Assembly: GCA_046330225.1 (NCBI GenBank)
Contig: JAXLTD010000001.1
Span: forward strand, 62,001-126,000
DNA length: 64,000 bases
Direction: 5' to 3'
From: CANJIV01 sp046330225
GTDB taxonomy: Bacteria; Actinomycetota; Thermoleophilia; Solirubrobacterales; Solirubrobacteraceae
Positions 34,522 through 41,959 of this stretch are shown piece by piece (position 1 is the stretch's first letter; each line of letters starts with the position of its first letter). The translations under genes and the position numbers were made by a program. The notes beneath the pieces are model-generated. The model was not told the origin of the DNA. It did not search any database and saw nothing but the letters and a program-made list of their open reading frames with translations.

Positions 34522-35355
34522 CTAGCTGCCCGGCGGCGGGGCGCTGGGCGGCGGCGTGCTCGGCGGCGGGCCGCCCGGGATGCTGGGCGGATCGCCTGGA
34601 ATGCCGGGCATCTCCGGACCCGGCGACGGAGCGCCGGGCAGGCCGGCCGGGGCCGGCGCGGCGCCCGGGCCGGGGCCGGCGGCCTGGCCGTCGCCGGCGA
34701 TGTTGAAGTAGATCACCGACACGACGATCGCCGACAGCGGAGCGAACAGGATGTTCGTGATGGCGTCCGCGATGATCCGGCCCGCCACCGAGTCGATGAT
34801 CGCGAAGAAGATCGCGCCGAGCACGATCGCGGCGACGATCAGCATCAGCAGGAACAGGAGGAACACGGCGAAGATCGCCCACCAGTTCCCCTTGACGAGC
34901 TCGATGCTGCGCCCGAACGAGCGGAACACGCCGACGCGCTCGACGACGATCGCCGGCGCGAACAGGCACCAGAAGACGCCGAGGACGATCCCGGGGATGA
35001 CGAAGAAGATCGCGCTCACGAAGACGCAGATGCCGAAGATGACCGCGGCGCCGAACAGCGGGAGGATGTACGGGGCCGAGGCCGCGAACAGCTCGCCGAG
35101 GGAGAGGTCGCGCCGCCCGTCGCGGATGTCGCGCACAGCGTTCACGACGATCCCCGCGTACCAGTAGGTCCCGACGATGCTCACGAGCGTGGCGAGCAGC
35201 CCGAGGATGATGCTCCCGTTGTTGCGCAGGATGCCGCTGATGATCGCCAGCGGGATGAAGATCACCGCCGCCGCGGGGAGGAGCACCGCGGCCTGGGCGC
35301 CGTAGGTCGCGAAGACCTGGCTGATGGTCGTGCCGATGTCGAGCTTTCGTTGCAT
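34522..35355 (-). CDS. Multi-pass membrane protein with long Pro/Gly tail
   Basis: A 277-residue protein starting MQRKLDIGTTISQVFATYGAQAA, with about six helices through residue 215, including FVSAIFFVIPGIVLGVFWCLFAP and FGRSIELVKGNWWAIFAV. This architecture matches the DUF975/YciC or glycerophosphodiester-phosphodiesterase membrane domain families. The last 60 residues are Pro/Gly/Ala (PGIPGDPPSIPGGPPP). ATG 35355 is supported by AAAGGAG upstream. The function is unknown; Pro-rich tails suggest protein-protein contacts. Confidence 0.8.
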   Translation of the reverse strand: MQRKLDIGTTISQVFATYGAQAAVLLPAAAVIFIPLAIISGILRNNGSIILGLLATLVSIVGTYWYAGIVVNAVRDIRDGRRDLSLGELFAASAPYILPLFGAAVIFGICVFVSAIFFVIPGIVLGVFWCLFAPAIVVERVGVFRSFGRSIELVKGNWWAIFAVFLLFLLMLIVAAIVLGAIFFAIIDSVAGRIIADAITNILFAPLSAIVVSVIYFNIAGDGQAAGPGPGAAPAPAGLPGAPSPGPEMPGIPGDPPSIPGGPPPSTPPPSAPPPGS

Positions 35356-35482
35356 GACGGGTTGGTTCTCCTTTCGGGTCTCGAACCCTGCCGCATTGGA
35401 GGCGAACGGCCGGCGCGGGCGGACGCATCGACGAGGTGATCCGCCGGGGCGATCCGGGCGCATGTGACGGCAATGGCCCGGA

Positions 35483-35488
35483 TACCGT
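35483..35488 (+). promoter_or_regulatory. Putative -10 (TACCGT), leaderless, of the arsenosugar-like operon
   Basis: TACCGT ends 7 bases before the ATG at 35496 and would drive all four coupled genes. Confidence 0.5.
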
Positions 35489-35495
35489 CTCGCCG

Positions 35496-37190
35496 ATGAC
35501 CCGGCTGGCTGTCTGCGGCGGCCCCTACGCGAACCCGTTCGCGCTGCGCGCGTGGGTGGCCGACGCCCGCGCCCGGGGCGCCGACCGGCTCCTCTGTCTC
35601 GGCGACCTCGGCGGATTCGGCGCCGAGTGCGACGCGATCTGGCCGATCCTCACCGGCGCCGGCGTCGAGTGCATCGCGGGCAACTACGATCTCGCGATCG
35701 GTCGCGGCGACGAGGACTGCGGGTGCGGCTACCGCGATCCGCGCGACAACGCGTTCGCCCAGGTCATGTACGACGCCACCCGGGCGCGCACCGGGCCGGA
35801 GTTCGCGGCCTGGATGCGCGCCCTGCCGCTCGAGCGGCGCGAGACGATCGGCGGCTGCGACGTCCACTGCGTCCACGGCTCGCCCCTGGCCGTCAACGAC
35901 TTCCTGTGGGAGTCGCTCGACGACGACGAGGTGCGCCGGCGCCTCGCGGCCTGCGCGGGCGGGCCGCCCGATGTCCTCTTGTGCACCCACACCGGGCTCC
36001 CCTGGCAGCGCCGGGTCGACGGCACGCTCGTCGTGAACGTCGGCGCCGTGGGGCGGCCCGCGAACGACGGCCGCCCCGGCACCTGGTACGCGCTCGTCGA
36101 CCTCGCCGGCGGGGTGCCGTCGGCCGAGCTGGCCGCCCTCGAGTACGACTGGCGGGCGCAGGCCGGCTCGATGCGCGCCGCCGGCCTGCCCGAGCCGTTC
36201 GTCGAGACGATCGAGACCGGGTGGTGGACGACGTGCCTGGAGGTCGTGCCGCCGCGGGAGCGGGCGCGGGGGCGCTACCAGGTCTACCGCGAGGCGGTCC
36301 CTGACGGCTTCGCCGCGGACGGCATCGGCTGGGCCGACGCCCCCGCGCCGGCCGACGACGGGCTCCCGGTCGTCCCGCTCTTCGGGACCGCGGCGTTCCC
36401 GCCCCGCCTGTGGATCTACACGAACTTCCACTGCAATCTGGCCTGCGACTACTGCGTCGTGGCCTCGTCGCCCCGGGCGCGCAAGCGCTCGCTCGGGCCG
36501 GAGCGGTTCGCGGAGCTCGTCGACGAGGCGGTGGCCGAGGGCTTCGCCGAGCTCTACGTCACCGGCGGCGAGCCGTTCGTCGAGCCCGCCATCGTGCCGA
36601 TGCTCGAATACGCCTCCAGCCGCCTGCCGACCGTCGTCCTGACGAACGCGATGCTCTTCACGGGCCGGCGCCGGGCAGAGCTCGCCCGGCTCGCCGGCCG
36701 CCCGAACCTCGTGGTGCAGAGCTCGCTCGACGGCGCGAGGCCGCAGACCCACGACGCCTGGCGCGGGGCGGGATCGTTCGCGCGGGCGCTGGAGGGCCTC
36801 CGCTGCGCCCGCGACCTCGGCCTCCCGCTGCGCGTGGCGATGACCGAGACGCCGGAGAACCGCGACGAGGTTCCGGAGCTGCGGGCCCTGCTCGCCTCGC
36901 TGGGCATCGCGGGCGATGCGTTCGCGGTCCGGCCGCTGGTCGCCCGCGGGTTCGCGAGCGGCACCGCCGGCGCGGAGGTCGCTGACGCCGACACGGTGCC
37001 CGAGCTCACCGTGACCGCCGACGGCGTCCACTGGCATCCGATCGGGGGCGACATCGGCGCGAGCCCCGACCTGCTCGTCGCCGCGGGGCGGGTGGCCCTG
37101 GCCGACGCCAAGCGCCTGATCACCGAACGGTTCCTGGCGCTGCGCCAGGCCGATGGCTCCCTTCCCGCGGCCTTCCACTGCGCCATCTGA
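35496..37190 (+). CDS. Metallophosphoesterase-radical SAM fusion protein
   Basis: A 564-residue two-domain enzyme. Residues 1-260 are a calcineurin-type phosphoesterase: LCLGDLGGFG, IAGNYDLAIG, HCVHGSP and LLCTHTGLPW carry the Asp/Asn/His metal ligands. Residues 300-540 are a radical SAM domain with CNLACDYC (Cys313, Cys317, Cys320) and YVTGGEPFVEP. The C-terminus ends FHCAI without an obvious SPASM or Cys-rich ArsS domain. It heads an operon with an MTAP-type phosphorylase and two TIGR04282/04283-type enzymes, so it may adenosylate a substrate and remove a phosphate (inference). The ATG is fixed by the leaderless -10. Confidence 0.87.
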   Translation: MTRLAVCGGPYANPFALRAWVADARARGADRLLCLGDLGGFGAECDAIWPILTGAGVECIAGNYDLAIGRGDEDCGCGYRDPRDNAFAQVMYDATRARTGPEFAAWMRALPLERRETIGGCDVHCVHGSPLAVNDFLWESLDDDEVRRRLAACAGGPPDVLLCTHTGLPWQRRVDGTLVVNVGAVGRPANDGRPGTWYALVDLAGGVPSAELAALEYDWRAQAGSMRAAGLPEPFVETIETGWWTTCLEVVPPRERARGRYQVYREAVPDGFAADGIGWADAPAPADDGLPVVPLFGTAAFPPRLWIYTNFHCNLACDYCVVASSPRARKRSLGPERFAELVDEAVAEGFAELYVTGGEPFVEPAIVPMLEYASSRLPTVVLTNAMLFTGRRRAELARLAGRPNLVVQSSLDGARPQTHDAWRGAGSFARALEGLRCARDLGLPLRVAMTETPENRDEVPELRALLASLGIAGDAFAVRPLVARGFASGTAGAEVADADTVPELTVTADGVHWHPIGGDIGASPDLLVAAGRVALADAKRLITERFLALRQADGSLPAAFHCAI

Positions 37191-37204
37191 GAGGATCGCC
37201 CGCC

Positions 37205-38002
37205 ATGGCCGTCGCCATCATCACGGGCTCCGGGACCTACGCGCTCCCGGACTTCGAGGCCGGGGCGGCGCACGACGTGGAGACGCCCTATGGCCCGGCC
37301 CTCGTGACCGCCGGGGCCTTCGCCGGCACCGACGTGCTCCACGTCTCGCGCCACGGCGAAGGTCACGCCCGCCTGTCGAATCACGTCAACCATCGGGCCA
37401 ACGTCTGGGCGCTCCGCGAGCTCGGCGCCGCGGCGGTGATCGGGTGCACGGCCTGCGGGGCGGTCGACCGGCAGGTCAGCCTCGGCGGGCTCATCGTGTT
37501 CGACGACCTGCACTTCATCTCCAACCGGCTGCCCGACGGCTCGCTCTGCACGCTCTTCGGCGAGGCCGGACACCGCGACCGGGGCCACTGGATCATCGGG
37601 CCGCCCTTCTCCGCCGGGCTGCGAGAGGCCCTGCGTGACGGTGCGAAGCGCGCCGGCATCCACGTCCACGGCGACGGCGGCGTCTACGGCCACGTCGACG
37701 GGCCGCGCTTCAACACGGTGACCGAGATCCGGCAGCTCGCGCAGGCGGGCGTGACCGCCGTGAGCCAGACGGGGGGCCCGGAGGCAGTCCTGTGCGGGGA
37801 GGCAGAGCTGCCCTACGCCCTCATGGGCTACGCGACCGACTACGCCAACGGCGTGAGCCCCGAGCCCACGCCGGTCGCGGAGCTCCTGCGGCTCATGGGC
37901 GAGAGCACCGGGACCTTCGCTGCCGTGCTGGCGGCGACGCTGCCGGTTCTCGATACCGCGACGCTCACGCCGCCCGGGACCGTCTTCCGGTTCGAGGCGT
38001 GA
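37205..38002 (+). CDS. MTAP/PNP-type nucleoside phosphorylase
   Basis: A 265-residue phosphorylase of the purine nucleoside phosphorylase/MTA phosphorylase family. ITGSGTYALPDF, VLHVSRHGEGHARLSNHVNHRANVWALRELG (split over residues 52-80) and VIGCTACGAV are the phosphate- and ribose-binding segments. YVDGPRFNT-like text (HVDGPRFNTVTE) and SQTGGPEAVLC follow. It would cleave an adenosyl or inosyl nucleoside with phosphate. After a radical SAM enzyme it fits removal of adenine from a 5'-deoxyadenosyl product. GAGAGGA precedes the ATG, 14 bases after the previous stop. Confidence 0.87.
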   Translation: MAVAIITGSGTYALPDFEAGAAHDVETPYGPALVTAGAFAGTDVLHVSRHGEGHARLSNHVNHRANVWALRELGAAAVIGCTACGAVDRQVSLGGLIVFDDLHFISNRLPDGSLCTLFGEAGHRDRGHWIIGPPFSAGLREALRDGAKRAGIHVHGDGGVYGHVDGPRFNTVTEIRQLAQAGVTAVSQTGGPEAVLCGEAELPYALMGYATDYANGVSPEPTPVAELLRLMGESTGTFAAVLAATLPVLDTATLTPPGTVFRFEA

Positions 38003-38658
38003 GCGCGGCGGCCGCGCCCGCGGCGCTCGTGATGGCCCGCGCCCCGCGGCCGGGGGCCTGCAAGACGCGGCTCGAGCCGCTGCTGGGGCCGGAGGGGTGC
38101 GCGCGCCTGCAGGCCGTGCTGATCCGGCACGCTGCCGCCTGGGCCCACGCCGTGGCGCCGCAGGCGGCGTTCGTCGCCTTCGATCCGGACGACGGACTGG
38201 AGGACGTCGGCGGGCTCGTGCCGGCGGGAACCGACCTGTTCCCTCAGGCGGACGGCGATCTCGGCGCCCGGCTGGCTGCCGCGACGGCGCGCGTCTTCGC
38301 CCACCACGACGGGCCGCTGCTCGTCGTCGGGACCGACGCGCCCTCGCTGAGCCGCCGCCACGCCAGCGCGGCCCTCGACGATCTCGCCGCCGGCTGCCAG
38401 GCCGTGTTCGGGCCGGCGTTCGACGGCGGCTACTACCTCGTGGGCCTCGACCGTCCGCGCCCCGGGATCTTCGCCCTGGCCGCCGACGACTGGGGCGGGC
38501 CCGCGGTCCTGCGCGCGAGCCTCGAGGCCGCCGGTGCCGCGGGCCTCGAGATCGGGCTCATCGACCTCGAGCGCGATCTCGACACGCCCGAGGACGCCCG
38601 CGCCTGGCGGGCCGATCCGGCCTGTCCGGCGGCGATCGCGGCCTGCCTGACGCCGTGA
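37999..38658 (+). CDS. TIGR04282-type (DUF2064) transferase, arsenosugar-associated
   Basis: A 219-residue protein of the DUF2064/TIGR04282 group, which has a nucleotidyltransferase-like GT-A fold. ALVMARAPRPGACKTRLEPLLG at the N-terminus, LLVVGTDAPSLS in the middle and VFGPAFDGGYYLVGL near the end are its landmarks. The family was named for its neighbourhood in arsenosugar gene clusters; the reaction is not firmly established. GTG 37999 overlaps the phosphorylase stop (GTGA). Confidence 0.88.
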   Translation: MSAAAAPAALVMARAPRPGACKTRLEPLLGPEGCARLQAVLIRHAAAWAHAVAPQAAFVAFDPDDGLEDVGGLVPAGTDLFPQADGDLGARLAAATARVFAHHDGPLLVVGTDAPSLSRRHASAALDDLAAGCQAVFGPAFDGGYYLVGLDRPRPGIFALAADDWGGPAVLRASLEAAGAAGLEIGLIDLERDLDTPEDARAWRADPACPAAIAACLTP

Positions 38659-39365
38659 GCCCGTCCGGGCCCGGGCGCACGCCGCTCGTGACGGTCGTGG
38701 TCCCGACGCTGAACGAGGCCGCCGAGCTGCCGGCAGCGCTCGACCGTCTGGCCGCGCTGCCCGGGCGGTTCGAGGTCATCGTGGCCGACGGCGGGTCTGG
38801 CGACGGGACTGCCGCGATCGCCGAGGCGCATCCGCTGGCGCCGGCCGTCGTCGAGCAGGCGGGCGGGCGCGCCCGCCAGCTCAACGCGGCGGCGGCCATT
38901 GCCGCTGGCGATGCGCTCGTCTTCCTCCACGCCGACACGGCCCTGCCGCGCGGCGCCCACGCGGCCCTCTGCACGGCGCTGCGCCAGCCGGAGATCGAGG
39001 GCGGCAACTTCGCGCTGCGCTTTGGCGGCGGCGACCGCTTCTCGCGGATCCTGACGGCCTGGTACGCGGTCCAGCGCCGCCTCGGCGTCTACTACGGCGA
39101 CTCGGTCCTGTGGGTCCGGCGCGAGACGTTCGCCGAGCTCGGCGGCTTCACGCCGCTGCCGATCATGGACGACTACGACTTCGTCCGCCGGCTGGAACGC
39201 CGGGGCCGCACCGCGTGCCTGCGCGGGCCCGCTGTGACGTCGGCCCGCCGCTGGCAGCAGGCCGGGCTGCCGCGCACCCTCGCCGCGTGGGTGGCGATCC
39301 GGTGGCTCTACCTCGCGGGCGTGCCCGCCGACCGGCTGGCCCGGCTCTACCGGCCGGTGCGATAG
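38655..39365 (+). CDS. TIGR04283-type family 2 glycosyltransferase, arsenosugar-associated
   Basis: A 236-residue GT2 enzyme: TVVVPTLNEAAELPAALDRL, VIVADGGSGDGT (the DxD-like nucleotide site), ARQLNAAAAIAAGDALVFLHADT and PIMDDYDFVRRLERRG are all typical of TIGR04283. It may transfer a sugar to or from the product of the preceding enzymes. It is the last gene of the four-gene operon and overlaps the TIGR04282 stop (GTGA). The two neighbours almost always travel together. Confidence 0.9.
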   Translation: MSPSGPGRTPLVTVVVPTLNEAAELPAALDRLAALPGRFEVIVADGGSGDGTAAIAEAHPLAPAVVEQAGGRARQLNAAAAIAAGDALVFLHADTALPRGAHAALCTALRQPEIEGGNFALRFGGGDRFSRILTAWYAVQRRLGVYYGDSVLWVRRETFAELGGFTPLPIMDDYDFVRRLERRGRTACLRGPAVTSARRWQQAGLPRTLAAWVAIRWLYLAGVPADRLARLYRPVR

Positions 39366-39414
39366 GCGGTGCGGGCGCGTCGGGGGCGCGCCGACTCGGC
39401 GGCGCCCGGGGACG

Positions 39415-39948
39415 CTACGAGGAGGGGACGACGACGACGGGGATCTTCGCCTGGGAGACGACCGCGCTCGCGACGCTCCCGAGCCCGGGACGCATCGGCC
39501 AGCGGCCGTGGGCGCCGACCACGATCTCGTCCGCCCCGTGACGGTGCGCCGCGTCGAGGATCGCGCGCGGGGGTGAGGCGCGGACGTCCTCGCGCTCGAC
39601 CTCGATGCCGGCGAGGAGATCGGGATGGATCTCCTCGAGCACGGAGTGCCCCTGGTCGGCCGCCGCCTTGCTGTCGTCGGGGCGCTGGTAGCTGGCCGCG
39701 CCGAACCAGGACGCGGGCGGGGCGTAGGCGTTGACGACGACGAGCCGGCCGCCGGCGCGGGCCCGCCGCGCGGCGTAGTCCAGCGCCACGCGCGCGGTGT
39801 CCGATCCGTCGTAGCCGACGATGAAGACTGGACCGCCCTCGGGGCGGTTCCCGAGGGCGGTCCCGGTGGTCTCCGGTGCGGGGATGGACTCGGAGGCCAC
39901 GATCGTCACAACGCCCTGGATTGAAACGGTGCGCCGATCGTGTCGCAT
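39415..39948 (-). CDS. Universal stress protein (UspA family)
   Basis: A 177-residue protein with one Usp domain: VFIVGYDGSDTARVALDYAARRA at the N-terminal part and DEIVVGAHGRWPMRPGLGSVASAVVSQAKIPVVVVP at the end, split over residues 135-175, which includes the GxxGx9G(S/T) ATP-binding pattern. The start is uncertain: ATG 39948, or GTG 39909 nearer the domain. It lies next to a Usp-GNAT fusion and a two-component pair, as in dormancy regulons. Confidence 0.85.
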   Translation of the reverse strand: MRHDRRTVSIQGVVTIVASESIPAPETTGTALGNRPEGGPVFIVGYDGSDTARVALDYAARRARAGGRLVVVNAYAPPASWFGAASYQRPDDSKAAADQGHSVLEEIHPDLLAGIEVEREDVRASPPRAILDAAHRHGADEIVVGAHGRWPMRPGLGSVASAVVSQAKIPVVVVPSS

Positions 39949-39981
39949 CCGCCGCGACTTCGATACGCGCTCAGTAGTTGT

Positions 39982-40011
39982 CCGCTCATTTCGTGTCCGC
40001 CCATTTCGTGT
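39982..40011. repeat. 15-bp tandem duplication spanning a stop codon
   Basis: CCGCTCATTTCGTGT (39982-39996) and CCGCCCATTTCGTGT (39997-40011) differ by one base. In the minus-strand gene the change makes TGG in one copy and the TGA stop in the other. Confidence 0.8.
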
Positions 40012-41065
40012 GCCATGGAGCCCGGAGACGAAGGGTGCCACGTGCGGCGGCTCGGAGCCAGTCGGTGACCGCACCGGCGCCCTCTGCCGGCAGGGCCGTC
40101 GAGAGCTCGACCGTGCCGGAGCCGCGCTGCACGACCTCGGTCGGACCGAGGTCCGCGAGCAGGGTCTGCATGGCGGCGTTGTCCTCGAGCACGATGCCGA
40201 CGAACGTCCGGACGCCTTCCTCGCGGGCCCGGTCGGTCAGGCGGGTCAGCAGCGCGCTGCCGACGCCCTTGCCCTGCCAGTCGTCGACGACGGTCGTGGC
40301 GACTTCGGCCGCGCCGGGCCGGTCGTCGATGCGCACGAACCGGGCCACCCCCACGCCCTCTCCGGTGTCGGGATCGAGGGCGAGAAGGGCCTCGTGACGG
40401 GTGTGGTCGACCTCGGTGAGGTACGCGAGCTCCGACTCGCTCAGCGTGTCGCGCGGGCTCAGGAACCGCCGGTAGCGAGACTCGGGGCTGAGGCGGCGCA
40501 TGCCCTCGGCCAGCGTGGCCTTGTCGCCAGGCTCGATGGGCCGGACCACGATGCGCTCGCCGCCCGGCAGCTCGACCGGCGTCCCCCTGGCGGGATTGGC
40601 GCGGGCGCCGACGACCAGGACGGGCAGATCCAGGCGCCCGATCAGCCCGCTGGACACCGTGCCGAGCAGCGCCGAGCGGATCGCCGACTGTCCGCGCGAC
40701 CCGACCACGGCCACGCGCGCCCCGCGCTCGGACGCCAGGCGGGCGAGGGCGCCGTCGACCGGCCCGTCGGCGCGGATGGCGACGGCGTCGGGAGCGAACC
40801 CCGCCTCGGCAGCGAGCGCGGCGCCCCGCTCGGCGGTCGCCTGGGCCTGAGCGGCCGCCGCCCGGTCGACGTCGCCCGCCGCCGGCTGGATGCTCCGCAG
40901 CGCGGTGCCGATCGGACTGTCGGCCCACGTGCCGCCGACCGGCTGCCAGGCGGTGGCGACCACGGCGGGGCCCTCGCCGCCGAGGAGCTCTCCGGCCGTC
41001 CGGATCGCGTGCGCGGCGGCGGCTGAGCCGTCGTAGGCGAACAGGATGGGGCGCGGCGCAGGCAT
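39986..41065 (-). CDS. Universal stress domain fused to GNAT acetyltransferase
   Basis: A 359-residue fusion. Residues 1-145 are a Usp domain (ILFAYDGSAAAAHAIRTAGELL; VAVVGSRGQSAIRSALLGTVSSGLI with the ATP loop). Residues 160-330 are a GNAT domain: VRPIEPGDKATLAEGMRRLS, VATTVVDDWQGKGVGSALLTRL with the acetyl-CoA loop. The arrangement recalls actinobacterial protein-lysine acetyltransferases, in which a nucleotide-sensing domain controls a GNAT domain (cAMP in mycobacterial PatA). Here ATP or a relative could be the signal (inference). ATG 41065 is chosen because it starts at the Usp strand MPAPRPILFAYDGS. Confidence 0.85.
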   Translation of the reverse strand: MPAPRPILFAYDGSAAAAHAIRTAGELLGGEGPAVVATAWQPVGGTWADSPIGTALRSIQPAAGDVDRAAAAQAQATAERGAALAAEAGFAPDAVAIRADGPVDGALARLASERGARVAVVGSRGQSAIRSALLGTVSSGLIGRLDLPVLVVGARANPARGTPVELPGGERIVVRPIEPGDKATLAEGMRRLSPESRYRRFLSPRDTLSESELAYLTEVDHTRHEALLALDPDTGEGVGVARFVRIDDRPGAAEVATTVVDDWQGKGVGSALLTRLTDRAREEGVRTFVGIVLEDNAAMQTLLADLGPTEVVQRGSGTVELSTALPAEGAGAVTDWLRAAARGTLRLRAPWHTKWADTK

Positions 41066-41189
41066 GGCGCGGGGCAGCATGGCGGGCGCGCGGCGCCCGT
41101 GCAATCTGGCCCCTCCGGCCGTCCAGCTACCGTAGTTTTCCCTCAGACCCGCCGTAGCGTCGGCGGATGCTCCGCTCTGGCAGCGGGGC

Positions 41190-41195
41190 TACCGT
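41190..41195 (+). promoter_or_regulatory. Putative -10 (TACCGT), leaderless, of response regulator
   Basis: TACCGT ends 9 bases before the ATG at 41205; the 139-bp gap to the divergent Usp-GNAT gene shows no DosR-box match. Confidence 0.45.
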
Positions 41196-41204
41196 CGATC
41201 GACT

Positions 41205-41897
41205 ATGGGGATTGCCATCGATGCACCGAAGCCTGCCGTGACCGATCCGGACACTGCCGCCGAAACCACGACCATCCTTGTCGCCGACGATCACGCGGTC
41301 GTGCGCAGCGGCCTGCGGATGCTCCTCGATGCCGAGGACGACTTCGAGGTCGTCGCGGAGGCTGGCGACGTGTCGTCGACCCTGCGCTCGGTGCGCGGCC
41401 ACAAGCCGAATGTCCTGATCCTCGACTTGAACATGCCGGGCGAGCCGAGCCTGCCCGCCATCCCGCAGCTGCGCGAGGCATCGCCCGACACCCAGATCGT
41501 CGTGCTGACGATGCAGAGCGACCCGGCCTTCGCCCGCGAGGCGCTCCGGGCCGGTGCGGTCGGCTACGTCCTCAAGGAGGCCGCCGACAGCGAACTCGTG
41601 GACGCGGTCCGCAGCGCGGCCGCGGGGCGCACGTACCTCAATCCCGAGCTCGGCGCCCGGCTGGCCGCCGAGCCGCCTGCGGCGCCCGGGCCGCCGGACG
41701 ACCTCACCGAGCGCGAGGTCGAGGTGCTGCGCCTGATCGCGCTCGGTCACACGAATGCCGAGATCGGCCAGCAGCTCTACCTCTCCGTCCGCACCGTCGA
41801 GTCGCACCGGGCCCACATCCAGCGCAAGCTGGGGCGCACGACGCGCGCCGAACTGGTCCGATATGCCCTCGATCGCGGGCTCATCGCGTCGTCATAG
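41205..41897 (+). CDS. NarL/FixJ-type response regulator
   Basis: A 230-residue response regulator. ILVADDHAVVRSGLRMLL begins the receiver; Asp74 in LILDLNMPG is the phosphoacceptor; VVLTMQSD and GYVLKEA hold the switch Thr and Lys. The C-terminal LuxR helix-turn-helix reads LTEREVEVLRLIALGHTNAEIG. It lies 62 bases before a GAF-GAF histidine kinase and is its likely partner. Confidence 0.93.
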   Translation: MGIAIDAPKPAVTDPDTAAETTTILVADDHAVVRSGLRMLLDAEDDFEVVAEAGDVSSTLRSVRGHKPNVLILDLNMPGEPSLPAIPQLREASPDTQIVVLTMQSDPAFAREALRAGAVGYVLKEAADSELVDAVRSAAAGRTYLNPELGARLAAEPPAAPGPPDDLTEREVEVLRLIALGHTNAEIGQQLYLSVRTVESHRAHIQRKLGRTTRAELVRYALDRGLIASS

Positions 41898-41944
41898 CCG
41901 AGACCAGGAATCGCGAATCGTGGTCCCGACCCGGACGCGGGGTC

Positions 41945-41950
41945 TAGCAT
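41945..41950 (+). promoter_or_regulatory. Putative -10 (TAGCAT), leaderless, of histidine kinase
   Basis: TAGCAT ends 9 bases before the ATG at 41960, so kinase and regulator have separate promoters. Confidence 0.5.
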
Positions 41951-41959
41951 GGAGCGGCG

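Noticed and set aside
35496..39365. Classical ArsM-ArsS arsenosugar cluster
   Set aside because: No arsenite methyltransferase is present and the radical SAM domain lacks the Cys-rich ArsS C-terminus; only the downstream families match.
41066..41204. DosR-box binding site
   Set aside because: No sequence close to the GGGACT-N2-AGTCCC palindrome was found before the regulator or Usp genes.
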